In this document: positions 35,500-44,420 of the stretch, piece by piece
How positions within the stretch are numbered: position 1 is the first letter of the stretch
Layout of the letters: each line of letters begins with the position of its first letter
DNA from: Sphingobacteriales bacterium
GTDB lineage: Bacteria; Bacteroidota; Bacteroidia; Chitinophagales; CAIOSU01
Assembly (NCBI GenBank): GCA_027483645.1
Contig: JAIXUD010000021.1
Location: 186,001 to 250,000 of the forward strand
Length of the DNA stretch: 64,000 bases
Direction: 5' to 3'
Position numbers and translations under genes: made by a program
The notes under the pieces: model-generated
Seen by the model: only the letters and a program-made list of their open reading frames with translations
What the model was told of the DNA's origin: nothing
Databases searched by the model: none

Positions 35500-35721
35500 T
35501 CAATAAATCCTGCCTAGTTTACTGTATATTCTAAAAGCAATCTTGATAGCTCCTTGGTCTTGAAGCGCGTCCAGCATCAGGCCCTCCGGAAAACCGTATT
35601 GAGGCCCAGTCTCAATATTAGAACAAATGGCCTCAATAAATTTTATAGTCTTAGCATCTTCACAATGCCAAACTCCATATTTGTATTTAGCCCTCACGCC
35701 ATTCAGTTCTACCTCTAGCAT
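35500..35721 (-). CDS. Small orphan protein, 73 aa
   Basis: I start it at ATG 35721; the frame could be extended only to a TTG at the edge of a 7-bp array. The protein is soluble and mixed alpha/beta (MLEVELNGVRAKYKYGVWHCEDAKTIKF), with no signal peptide and no recognised family. It lies between inverted 7-bp arrays (35346-35374 and 35736-35774). Confidence 0.5.
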   Translation of the reverse strand: MLEVELNGVRAKYKYGVWHCEDAKTIKFIEAICSNIETGPQYGFPEGLMLDALQDQGAIKIAFRIYSKLGRIY

Positions 35722-35735
35722 TACATACCTTATCA

Positions 35736-35774
35736 CCAATCAACCAATAACCAATAACTAATAACCAATAACTA
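35736..35774 (+). repeat. 7-bp tandem array (AACCAAT/AACTAAT)
   Basis: CAACCAATAACCAATAACT and similar, period 7. It separates the 73-aa orphan from the SDR gene and is inverted relative to 35346-35374. Confidence 0.65.
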
Positions 35775-36485
35775 GCCCCTCAGCCAAAGGAAATCGGGTA
35801 TGCTCTTAATCAATTGGGCCACTATCCACCAGCGCTTGGTTATGTAGGCTACCCTTTTCTTGTTTTTAATGGCAAGGTATATTTGTTCCGCAGCCTTGGT
35901 AGATGGGGCTACCCAAAACATGCCTTTGTTCGCTTGGGTCATAGGTGTGGCCACAAATCCTGGGCGAATGTCGGTAATGGTAATGCCTTGCCTCTTTTTA
36001 TTACTGCGCTGTTGCAAACCTTCCATATAGCTGCTTATATAGGCTTTACTTGCCGAGTAAACCGTGGCTATATGTGTGCCCCTAATACTTGCTACCGAAG
36101 ATACGCCCGCTATCTGCCCGCCGCCCTTGGCCTCAAAGTAGGCCACTGCCCAGTTGCCCAAAGCAGTAAAACCGGCAATATTTACATTAATTATCTGTAT
36201 TTCCAGCTCCCAACTAGGCTTGCTGTCGCCAATGCCAGCGTTCAGAATCAATATGTCCATACCGCCCATTTCTTCTACTAGTTCAGCCAGTACCTGGCGG
36301 GCAGCATAGGGGTCGGCCACATCCATCTTTTTAATGTAGCACTTATTGGGGAGCTCCTTTTGCAGGTTTTCGAGGAAATCATATCTACGGGCGGTAATGC
36401 CTACTTCATATCCGCGCTGGGAATATACTTTGGCAAGGTCCCAGCCGATACCGGAAGAAGCGCCAACTATTACTACTTTTTTCAT
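35772..36485 (-). CDS. Short-chain dehydrogenase/reductase
   Basis: 237 aa. Classical SDR with cofactor motif GASSGIG (8-14), LILNAGIG after beta-4 and the catalytic YSASK. ITARRYDFL after beta-2 hints at NADP. A C-terminal hydrophobic helix (RWWIVAQLIKSIPDFLWLRG) suggests membrane association, as in SDRs that act on lipids. Substrate unknown. The start ATG at 36485 is the only good one. Confidence 0.88.
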   Translation of the reverse strand: MKKVVIVGASSGIGWDLAKVYSQRGYEVGITARRYDFLENLQKELPNKCYIKKMDVADPYAARQVLAELVEEMGGMDILILNAGIGDSKPSWELEIQIINVNIAGFTALGNWAVAYFEAKGGGQIAGVSSVASIRGTHIATVYSASKAYISSYMEGLQQRSNKKRQGITITDIRPGFVATPMTQANKGMFWVAPSTKAAEQIYLAIKNKKRVAYITKRWWIVAQLIKSIPDFLWLRG

Positions 36486-36822
36486 GCTAGAAATTTACTA
36501 AATATAGGTGAAGGTGAGTAGAAAAATGGGCAATTAATAAATGTTTCACTAAAATGGACATTTTTTAAAAAATTATCATACTGATAATGAAGCAATTACA
36601 CTTCAAATACGGATAATTGATTAAGTTTTGCAAAAAAATAATTGACAAAAGGATTCGCTAAGGCTACATTACTTCTCGGTTAATTGTAAATAATTGTAAG
36701 ATGTGGTATTGCGATGTAATATAGTTTGTTGTACCTTCATCGTCCCTTCTGACCAAAGGAAGATAGTTTTCTTTTACCAGATATAAATTTTACCAAACTC
36801 GTTAACTAATAAACCAAACTAA
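36486..36822. other. 337-bp divergent spacer, promoter region
   Basis: AT-rich spacer between the SDR gene and the 1927-aa surface protein. TATAGTTTG near 36719-36728 resembles a Bacteroidota -7 box with one extra base and would leave a leader of about 90 nt for the rightward gene. No repeat or gene seen. Confidence 0.4.
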
Positions 36823-39800
36823 ATGAAACTTAACCGTCTGCTATTGGCAGCGTGTCTATTGGCATGTTGTCTATTCTCATGGCGTGAGGCAAGTGCGTCT
36901 CACGCGGCAGGGGCCGATCTTACGTACACCTGTTTAGGAAACAACCAGTACCGGATTCGCCTTAGCTTTTATCGTGACTGCGCAGGTATTGATGCCCCAG
37001 CAAATGCCAGTGTTACTATCGCAAACGGATGTACCGGGGGCACTGTAAATCTTAACTTGGCCCGCCAAGGTTTTACAGAGGTAACCCAACTTTGTCCATC
37101 GCAAATTGCTAATAGCACTTGCAATGGCGGTAACCTACCAGGCATACAGGAGTACACCTATGAAGGAACTTACACGTTTCCTACCAGTTGTACTAATTAC
37201 ACCATACGGTACGGTCTCAATGCCCGCAACGATGCAATTACAAACTTAACCAACCCTGGTTTTGTTGACTTGTATGTTGAGGCGAACTTGTTTGGCATTA
37301 ATCCGAACGTTTGCAACAACTCGTCTTTCTTCACCTCATTGCCGGTGCCGTTTATTTGCGTAGGCAATCAATTTTTTTATAATCATGGCGCTGTAGATAT
37401 CGATGGTGACTCATTGGTTTATACCCTCATTCAGCCATTGCAAGACCCAGGTACAGTAGTTCCTTGGGCACCTGGCTTCAGCGTAGCCAATCCGATGGCA
37501 ACTACCGGTGGTTTCTCTTTCAATAACAATACTGGTCAAATATCTGCTACCCCTAGCGTAGCTCAAAATGCTGCCATCGCAGTTCGTGTTGACGAGTATC
37601 GCAACGGTGTTTTAATTGGTTCTACCATCCGCGATATGCAGTTCATTGCTGTAGCTTGCCCTAACAATACCGCCCCTACCGCATCTGGAGTTAATGGTAG
37701 CAGCAACTACAGCATCAATGTTTGTGCAGGAAACAACTTCTGCTTCGATATTGCAACCGCCGATGCTAACGCGGGAGATAGCACAACAATTACCTGGAAC
37801 TCTGGCATCAATGGTGCTACCTTCACTACTAACGTAGCCCGCAATCAAATTGGTACTTTCTGCTGGACACCAACTATCAGCCAAGCTCGCCCAGCACCTT
37901 ATGTATTTACCGTAACTGTGCTGGATAACGCTTGCCCAAGCGTAGCCAGCCAAGTTTACTCATTCGAAATATTTGTTGGTGGCTTGGATGTTGATCTAGG
38001 CAATGACACCACGCTTTGCGCTTCTAGTTTCACCATTGTACCTACTTTACCTCCTAGCCCCATTCCATATACCTACATTTGGAGCAACGGCAGCAGCGAC
38101 CCTGCAATATTGGTTACCCAGTCGGGCACTTATTCGGTTACGGTATTTGATGGTTTGCAGTGCCGTGGTACCGACCAAGTAACAGTTACTCTTAACCCTA
38201 ACGGAAATCGTGATTTAATATCTTATACTGATACTTCGGTATGCCCAGGCGCAAGCGTAACATTGGATGCCGGCCCGGGTTTTGCCACCTATGAGTGGAG
38301 TAATGGTGCTACTAGCCAATCAATCACTACCAACACTGCTGGTACTTTTACTGTAATTGCTACTGACGCTAGCGGCTGTTTTTCAGTTGATACCGTTACT
38401 ATCAATACTTCCAACGGCCCAGCCCTAAGCCTAGGCCCAGATGTAGAGATTTGCGCTGGCAACTCTTTTACTTTTGAGGCAACCACTGGTTTCGCTCAAT
38501 ACCTATGGAATACCGGTGCTACTACACAAACGCTTACGGTTAACACTTCTGGAACTTACTCGGTAGTTGCTACTGATGCCGGTGGTTGTTTTGCTACCGA
38601 TACGGTAGAATTTACCGTTAAGGCTTTGCCTCCATTTAGCTTAGGCCCTGATGTAGTTACCTGTAACAATCCATACAACATCTCCCTGCGTATAGCTGGT
38701 ACTTTTACCTTGCTATGGAATACTGGTGTTACCATGCCTAGAATAAGTATTACCCAAACTGGCTTGTACACACTTACCGTTACCGATACCTTTAGCCGTT
38801 GCTCTCGTACCGATAGCATTTTTGTGACCATCAGCGATTTGAGCAATACCAACATCATCCCTGATGCATCAATCTCGGTTTGTGGTGGCGGTGCGGCAAC
38901 TCTGAACGCCATTACTGGTTTGGCTAGTTATACTTGGAGCACTGGCGAAACAACTTCCTCCATTACTGTTAACCAGTCAGGCATTTATACTTTGACGGTA
39001 ACTGATAGCATTGGTTGTACTAAGAGCGACACTATAGAAGTATTCAATAGCGCCCCAATCACACTTTCTGAAACCAGTTTAAGCCCTTGCATACCAGCAT
39101 TTGCCTCTATCGACCTTACGGTAGCGGGTGGTATTGCACCTTATACATATGCTTGGAGTGGCCCGAATGGCTATACTGCATCGTCAGAAGACATATTTAA
39201 CCTTAACATAGGTACTTATGAAGTAACTGTAACTGATGCCGCAGGCTGTATTGCCACACGCAGCGTAACACTGGCATTGCCAAGCATCACTGTTGATGCT
39301 GGTGCCGATACCGTGAATATTTGTGCTGGTAGCAGTGCTACTTTAACTGCCAATGGAGCCACCTTCTATACTTGGAATGGCGGCGCATTAGTAAACGAAA
39401 CAGGCGCAACGGTAACCGTTTCTCCTACCCAAACCACTACTTATACTGTGGTAGGCCAACAGCCGGGTCAAGAATTGGTAGCCAATGGTGATTTCGAATC
39501 TGGAAACACAGGGTTTACTACCAACTACCAATATACTACTACCGACCTAGTTCCTGAGGGCAGGTATGCAGTGGTAACCGACCCGAACCCATTGCACCCA
39601 GCATTTGTTGGTAGCGACCATACAACTGGTACTACCAACTTTATGGCCATCAATGGTTCTATCAACCCAGGTTTCCGTGTATGGTGCCAAACGGTAGCAG
39701 TTATTCCTAATACTGACTACAACTTCTCTACTTGGATAAGCACACTGGTTGTAAGCAGCCCTGCCCAATTGGAATTCTCTATTGATGGTCAATTGTTGGG

Positions 39801-42606
39801 TACCCCAATTACCGCGCCATCAACATTGAATGATTGGACCCAGTTCTTCTCAACCTGGAATTCAGGAAACGCAACATCGGTAGAAATCTGTATCGTAAAT
39901 GCTAATACCGCTGCTGGTGGTAATGACTTTGGCTTAGATGACATCTCATTTACCCCAATATGTACCGGCATTGACCAAGTTACTGTAGTGGTTAACCCTG
40001 CCCCAGTAGTTAATTTGGGCCCTGATGATAGCCTATGCCTAGGTTCTAGCACTGTGCTAGATGCTGGCCCAGGTTTTACCCGATATGTATGGAGCGATGG
40101 CTCAACTGGCCAAACTTTGTTGGTATCTGCAGCAGGTACCTATACCGTATTGGTTAGTGATTCAGCTGGTTGTTCCAATACTGATACCATTGTATTGGCA
40201 TCTAAATTGTGTTGTTTCCCTGCCAACTTTGGTAGCCTGTTTACTTTGATAGATGCTAGCAATAACAATATTACCAGTGACCAGGTTTGGGATGGTAAAT
40301 ATTATGCAACGGTTGACATTAATGTAAGTGGCAGTGCAACGCTAGACTTAACTAATGTTGACATTGTATTCTTGCCTGGTACCGGCATCACCTTTAATGA
40401 CGACAGCCGTATACGAGCAAACAACTCAGTATTCCGCACTTGCGAACTTGACCAGTATTGGGATGGCTTTACCTTCTTGGATAACAGCACCGGTACTTTC
40501 AATGAGAACATAGTAAAGAATGCCGAAATTGGTTTGAACATTCAATCGACCAGCACTTTGAATGTAACCAACAGCGAGTTTTACAACAACGCCACTGGCA
40601 TCCGTTTTGATGGCGCTACTACTGCCGATGGTGGTGTAACTGGTAACACTTTTGTAAGCAACGAAGACCGTCCTGATTACTTGGATGCTGCCGGTGCCTC
40701 TGTTACCGATTTCTTTGGCATAAAAGTTAACAACTCTCAGTTGAGCGGCATCGTTTCGCAAAACGACTTTGTGAACAGTGTAGCCAACGGAACCATCAGT
40801 AACTTGTACTATGGTGTATATGTTAATACCTCCTCTGTATCAATAAGTGGTAACAAGTTCACGAATATGTACCGTGCATTCGATCTTACTGGCAATGGCG
40901 GAACAGTAACCTTTGAGAACAACACTGTTGAATATACCCGTCGTTCATACTTCGATGTGTACCCACTGCGTGTAACCGACCTTAACGGCCCAGCATTGAT
41001 TGAGGGTAATACCATAACTTATAGCTTCTTGGCCGATAACAATAACAACCAAGTAGCTTTGTATGTGGACAACGTGCGCAACTTAATAGTATCCAATAAT
41101 ACTGTTAAGGGCTTTAACACTGGTATCCGCATCGGTGGAAACTCTGAGATTGTATACATCTTAGGCAACACCATTAGCGATGCTGATGAGTTTGGTGTAT
41201 ACATTGATGGTGGTAGCAACTATGCTCTAGTAGAGAATAGCATTACCAAAATAGGTACTACAGGTTTTTACTTTAACGATGTGCTTGAACAGTTAGTTGT
41301 AGCGGCAAACCAAATTGAGATTGGAACTTATGCCGGCACTTTTGGTATCCGTTATGTTGTTGGTAACAATGCTATCGATGCCAACTCTGTTAGATTTGCT
41401 GATAACTGCATAAAAAACAGCTTTACTGCCATCCAATTGCAAACTGCCGTTGCAAACACAGTCCCTATTATCAACAACAACTATCTGTATAACTATGCTG
41501 GGCATGGATTGTGGAGCGATGGTTTTACAGGTAGCATAGGTTCTTGCTTGTCTTACCCAGCCAATGCTGGTAGTAACTCATTTATCAGCAACTACTTAGC
41601 GCCATTCGGCACTGCGCTTGACGTACGTAGCGATAATGCTACCCTTATTTTGCAAGGCAACTCGGCCAACTTGGTTATCAACTTCCCGAATGTATTGGTA
41701 AACACTAGCTGCAACACTACAAGTAACACTGCTTGTGGCAACCAAATCGGTAACAACGAAGGTGGTGGCCGTGGTGCTGGCTTGTTGACCCAAATGCTGA
41801 TGTTCCAACAGTTGATTGAAGGTAACTACCCAATGACCTTGAACGTTGATGAGTATGTATTGAATGCTGACTTTATGAGCAAAGTTGAGGCTATGGTAGC
41901 TGACACTCGCATGGAAGAGGTATTGAGCATGATTGACATTCTTGCGGAGAACGGCAATACTGCCGAGATGACTGCCTTGTACAATGCAGTTAACGCTAGC
42001 ACTGTACTTACCGCTAATGAGCAAGAGTGGCTGAACTACCACTACAGCATACTTACAGGCAACTATAATGCTGCCGCTGCTGCTTTGGTACGTTTCCAAG
42101 CTCAAACTGTTGACCAAGCTGATTTGAAATCCATCGAGACCATCCGCACCCAGTTGTTGATTGACGGCCGCACTGGCTTGCAATTGACCACAAGCGAAGT
42201 GGCCATCTTGAAGGGTATCGATGATGCCCGTCGAGTGAACGCTGCTATTGCTCGTGACTTGGTTCACACCGGTATCAGCAACCACGATTACTTCTTCGCA
42301 AGCTTGAAAGTAGCTGACAGTGATGCAAGCATCATCAGCGGAAGCGAGCTTAACGAGAACTTTGTAGATGTATACCCTAACCCAGCCAATGGCGAAATAA
42401 CCATACAGTACAATGCTACTGAAGGTGCCGAAGACGTGAAAATCCGTATGATTGACATGTTGGGCCAAGTGATTTATGAAACCCCAGTAACGTTTACCAA
42501 CGGCGAAGTTCGCCTGAATGTAAACAGTTTCGCTAGCGGTGCATACATCATTACCATTACTGGTAGCAAAGATGTTTTGGCTCACACCAAATTCATTAAG
42601 TACTAA
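36823..42606 (+). CDS. Giant T9SS type A surface protein: PKD/Ig repeats plus beta-helix
   Basis: 1927 aa. Signal peptide 1-25 (REASA). Residues about 26-390 form a Cys-rich N-terminal domain (HAAGADLTYTCLGNNQYRIRL), then Ig/PKD-like units (about 390-880) of the form DLGPD..xCxG..LDAGxGFxxYxWSxGxTxQxI. A carbohydrate-binding-type jelly roll follows (about 890-1060), another Ig unit, and a right-handed parallel beta-helix from about 1140 to 1640 (NNTVKGFNTGIRIGGNSE, LGNTISDADEFGVYIDG). A helical segment (about 1650-1840) links to the type A sorting domain (VDVYPNPANGEITIQYN...HTKFIKY). Export by T9SS. The beta-helix could bind or cleave polysaccharide; no catalytic residues identified. A strong terminator follows. 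Confidence 0.9.
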   Translation: MKLNRLLLAACLLACCLFSWREASASHAAGADLTYTCLGNNQYRIRLSFYRDCAGIDAPANASVTIANGCTGGTVNLNLARQGFTEVTQLCPSQIANSTCNGGNLPGIQEYTYEGTYTFPTSCTNYTIRYGLNARNDAITNLTNPGFVDLYVEANLFGINPNVCNNSSFFTSLPVPFICVGNQFFYNHGAVDIDGDSLVYTLIQPLQDPGTVVPWAPGFSVANPMATTGGFSFNNNTGQISATPSVAQNAAIAVRVDEYRNGVLIGSTIRDMQFIAVACPNNTAPTASGVNGSSNYSINVCAGNNFCFDIATADANAGDSTTITWNSGINGATFTTNVARNQIGTFCWTPTISQARPAPYVFTVTVLDNACPSVASQVYSFEIFVGGLDVDLGNDTTLCASSFTIVPTLPPSPIPYTYIWSNGSSDPAILVTQSGTYSVTVFDGLQCRGTDQVTVTLNPNGNRDLISYTDTSVCPGASVTLDAGPGFATYEWSNGATSQSITTNTAGTFTVIATDASGCFSVDTVTINTSNGPALSLGPDVEICAGNSFTFEATTGFAQYLWNTGATTQTLTVNTSGTYSVVATDAGGCFATDTVEFTVKALPPFSLGPDVVTCNNPYNISLRIAGTFTLLWNTGVTMPRISITQTGLYTLTVTDTFSRCSRTDSIFVTISDLSNTNIIPDASISVCGGGAATLNAITGLASYTWSTGETTSSITVNQSGIYTLTVTDSIGCTKSDTIEVFNSAPITLSETSLSPCIPAFASIDLTVAGGIAPYTYAWSGPNGYTASSEDIFNLNIGTYEVTVTDAAGCIATRSVTLALPSITVDAGADTVNICAGSSATLTANGATFYTWNGGALVNETGATVTVSPTQTTTYTVVGQQPGQELVANGDFESGNTGFTTNYQYTTTDLVPEGRYAVVTDPNPLHPAFVGSDHTTGTTNFMAINGSINPGFRVWCQTVAVIPNTDYNFSTWISTLVVSSPAQLEFSIDGQLLGTPITAPSTLNDWTQFFSTWNSGNATSVEICIVNANTAAGGNDFGLDDISFTPICTGIDQVTVVVNPAPVVNLGPDDSLCLGSSTVLDAGPGFTRYVWSDGSTGQTLLVSAAGTYTVLVSDSAGCSNTDTIVLASKLCCFPANFGSLFTLIDASNNNITSDQVWDGKYYATVDINVSGSATLDLTNVDIVFLPGTGITFNDDSRIRANNSVFRTCELDQYWDGFTFLDNSTGTFNENIVKNAEIGLNIQSTSTLNVTNSEFYNNATGIRFDGATTADGGVTGNTFVSNEDRPDYLDAAGASVTDFFGIKVNNSQLSGIVSQNDFVNSVANGTISNLYYGVYVNTSSVSISGNKFTNMYRAFDLTGNGGTVTFENNTVEYTRRSYFDVYPLRVTDLNGPALIEGNTITYSFLADNNNNQVALYVDNVRNLIVSNNTVKGFNTGIRIGGNSEIVYILGNTISDADEFGVYIDGGSNYALVENSITKIGTTGFYFNDVLEQLVVAANQIEIGTYAGTFGIRYVVGNNAIDANSVRFADNCIKNSFTAIQLQTAVANTVPIINNNYLYNYAGHGLWSDGFTGSIGSCLSYPANAGSNSFISNYLAPFGTALDVRSDNATLILQGNSANLVINFPNVLVNTSCNTTSNTACGNQIGNNEGGGRGAGLLTQMLMFQQLIEGNYPMTLNVDEYVLNADFMSKVEAMVADTRMEEVLSMIDILAENGNTAEMTALYNAVNASTVLTANEQEWLNYHYSILTGNYNAAAAALVRFQAQTVDQADLKSIETIRTQLLIDGRTGLQLTTSEVAILKGIDDARRVNAAIARDLVHTGISNHDYFFASLKVADSDASIISGSELNENFVDVYPNPANGEITIQYNATEGAEDVKIRMIDMLGQVIYETPVTFTNGEVRLNVNSFASGAYIITITGSKDVLAHTKFIKY

Positions 42607-42635
42607 TAGTAAAGCTTTAACCCGCTTTATTATGG

Positions 42636-42672
42636 TCCCCCACCGGTGCAAACTGGAGGGGGATTTTTTTTG
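42636..42672 (+). terminator. Rho-independent terminator of the 1927-aa gene
   Basis: TCCCCC-A-CCGGT/ACTGG-A-GGGGGA with a GCAA loop (42636-42663), then eight T. It is 30 bp after the stop codon. Confidence 0.88.
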
Positions 42673-42718
42673 TTTTGGGTGTAAGATTATGTTAGGGAAT
42701 CACCCCTTGCAATTGACA

Positions 42719-42813
42719 TTTTTTTCCGTGTTTTTCCGTGCCTACTCCGTGCCCTCCGTGGTTTGTTTTTTTACAACGGTGAAAACGGAAAAAACCAGGT
42801 AGAACCACGGAAG
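42719..42813. repeat. Array of ~10-bp CTCCGTG units with inverted partner
   Basis: 42719-42761 iterates TTTTTCCGTG, TTTTTCCGTG, CCTACTCCGTG, CCCTCCGTGG. After a short centre, ACGGTGAAAACGGAAAAAAC and ACCACGGAAG (42776-42813) run the other way. It lies in the 309-bp spacer 42607-42915, which has no gene. Confidence 0.6.
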
Positions 42814-42887
42814 AAGAATTATGTAAACTGACACCCCTTTAACATCTCTTCACCATTCCACCCACAACAATCAATACTAAAAACCGT

Positions 42888-42895
42888 TATCTTTG
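42888..42895 (+). promoter_or_regulatory. Candidate -7 box, 20 bp before the 222-aa gene
   Basis: TATCTTTG fits the Bacteroidota -7 consensus TAnnTTTG. No clear TTG is seen at the -33 distance. Transcription would start near 42902 with a leader of about 15 nt. Confidence 0.4.
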
Positions 42896-42915
42896 CTAAC
42901 ATTACCGTAAAGCGT

Positions 42916-43584
42916 ATGAGAAAGCTTTTACTTCTTTTAATGATGATGGCCAGTGTTGTGGTTTTGCAGGCACAAAGCAAAAGCTACGAGGAAAATGATA
43001 CCATCAGCTATCCTGAGGGTTTCCAACAGAAGCCGTCGGTTAGAGACCGCCTGCATTTTGGCGTAAGCCTAGGTACCAGTGTAAGTTTTGCCCGTGGACA
43101 AGATGCAGTGATGGGTCATTTTATTGCCCCTACCCTTTCATTTCAGGTTACCCCAAAGTTCAGGCTTAGCGGTGGTGTAAGCTTGCAATATAATAGCCTC
43201 AACAACCCATGGACCTATGGCAGCGGCGAAAGCGGCAGTAACATTATGCTACAGCGCCCTAAAGTGCAAACCTTTATGTTTGCCCGTGGCGAGTATGCCA
43301 TAAACCAAAAGCTTACCCTAACCGGTAGCATGTTTGCCAACACTGCTACCCTCAATATTCCTGGCCTAAACCCCCAAACTTATAACCTGAATAGCTACGG
43401 TGCCAGTGCCGGATTTTGGTATAAAATTAATGATAAGGCCTCTTTCGGTGCCGAGGTGCAGCTTATACGCAGCAACGACCCATACCAACGCTACAACGGC
43501 GGCATGTATAACGATGGCAGCATGATGGGCGGTGGTTTCGGCAACGGGTTGCGCCATCCTTACAGCCCTGCTGGTAATTGGTAA
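42916..43584 (+). CDS. Exported, probably outer-membrane protein, 222 aa
   Basis: Signal peptide 1-19 (VVVLQAQ). The mature part has alternating amphipathic strands (LHFGVSLGTSVSFARG, FIAPTLSFQVTPKFRLSGGVSLQYNSL, QTFMFARGEYAINQKLTLTGSMFA, YGASAGFWYKINDKASFGAEVQLIR), as in a small eight-stranded barrel. The C-terminus is Gly/Met/Asn-rich and does not end in an aromatic barrel signal, apart from a terminal Trp. No named family. Followed by the PPIase gene after 42 bp, so probably one transcript. Confidence 0.75.
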   Translation: MRKLLLLLMMMASVVVLQAQSKSYEENDTISYPEGFQQKPSVRDRLHFGVSLGTSVSFARGQDAVMGHFIAPTLSFQVTPKFRLSGGVSLQYNSLNNPWTYGSGESGSNIMLQRPKVQTFMFARGEYAINQKLTLTGSMFANTATLNIPGLNPQTYNLNSYGASAGFWYKINDKASFGAEVQLIRSNDPYQRYNGGMYNDGSMMGGGFGNGLRHPYSPAGNW

Positions 43585-43626
43585 TTGCTTCTTATCTTTA
43601 ACCCTATAAAAATTAAATTACTCAAC

Positions 43627-44238
43627 ATGAAAAACACGATGCGTGTATTCAGCTTAACCCTAATGGTACTTATGACCCTTTCATCTATTGCACAAACTGA
43701 CCCCAAAGACTTGGCCGACGGCCTATATGCCGAAGTAACTACCAACAAAGGCGTAATACTGCTACAACTAGAATACAAAGCCACCCCGCTAACAGTAGCA
43801 AACTTTGTAGGTTTATCAGAAGGTGTGATTAAAAACGACGCAAAACCACTTGGCACCCCATTCTATGATGGTATCGTTTTCCACCGGGTGATACCTAACT
43901 TTATGATACAAGGCGGCGACCCACAAGGCAGCGGCCAAGGTGGCCCTGGATATAGGTTTAAAGATGAATTTGTAGATACATTGAAACATACCGGCCCCGG
44001 TATACTATCAATGGCCAACGCCGGACCCCGTACCAATGGCAGCCAGTTTTTCATTACCCACGTACAGACCTCGTGGTTGGATGGTAAACATACCGTGTTT
44101 GGCCATGTAGTTACCGGTCAAGATGTGGTGAACGCAATTGCACAAGGCGATAAAATAGAAAAAGTAACCATCATACGTGTCGGCAAGGATGCCAAGAAAT
44201 TTGATGCTGCTAAAACATTTGCGGAGCTAAATAAGTAA
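43627..44238 (+). CDS. Periplasmic cyclophilin-type peptidyl-prolyl isomerase
   Basis: 203 aa from ATG 43627; signal peptide to SIAQ (about 23). Cyclophilin motifs are [25 protein letters not shown] (with the catalytic Arg), [18 protein letters not shown] and [11 protein letters not shown]. It speeds cis-trans isomerisation of Xaa-Pro bonds during folding of exported proteins. Fits the surrounding secretion genes. The terminator at 44286 follows. Confidence 0.93.
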   Translation: MKNTMRVFSLTLMVLMTLSSIAQTDPKDLADGLYAEVTTNKGVILLQLEYKATPLTVANFVGLSEGVIKNDAKPLGTPFYDGIVFHRVIPNFMIQGGDPQGSGQGGPGYRFKDEFVDTLKHTGPGILSMANAGPRTNGSQFFITHVQTSWLDGKHTVFGHVVTGQDVVNAIAQGDKIEKVTIIRVGKDAKKFDAAKTFAELNK

Positions 44239-44240
44239 AA

Positions 44241-44382
44241 TGGACGATGGACCAAGGACGAAAGACCAAGGACCAATAATAACAGAAAGCCATCCCAACT
44301 TTTGGGGTGGCTTTTTTATTGGAACGTTGAAGATTTGTAGCCCTGAAGCAAACGATGGTACATTGTCCATTGTCCATCGTCT
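44241..44382. repeat. Palindromic pair of 7-bp arrays around a terminator
   Basis: 44241-44277 iterates GGACGAT/GGACCAA/GGACGAA/AGACCAA. 44351-44382 carries the inverse, CATTGTC/CATTGTC/CATCGTC. The PPIase terminator lies between them, so the arrays surround a pre-existing functional site. Confidence 0.68.
44286..44318 (+). terminator. Rho-independent terminator after the PPIase gene
   Basis: AAAGCCATCCC/GGGGTGGCTTT stem (44286-44296 with 44304-44314), loop AACTTTT, then TTTTTT. Confidence 0.85.
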
Positions 44383-44420
44383 AATCTTTCTTAACTTTAC
44401 CCTAACTTAACATTTAGCCA

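Noticed and set aside
41596-42651. 351-codon open frame on the minus strand
   Set aside because: Shadow of the 1927-aa surface protein, whose translation has clear domains and the type A sorting tail.
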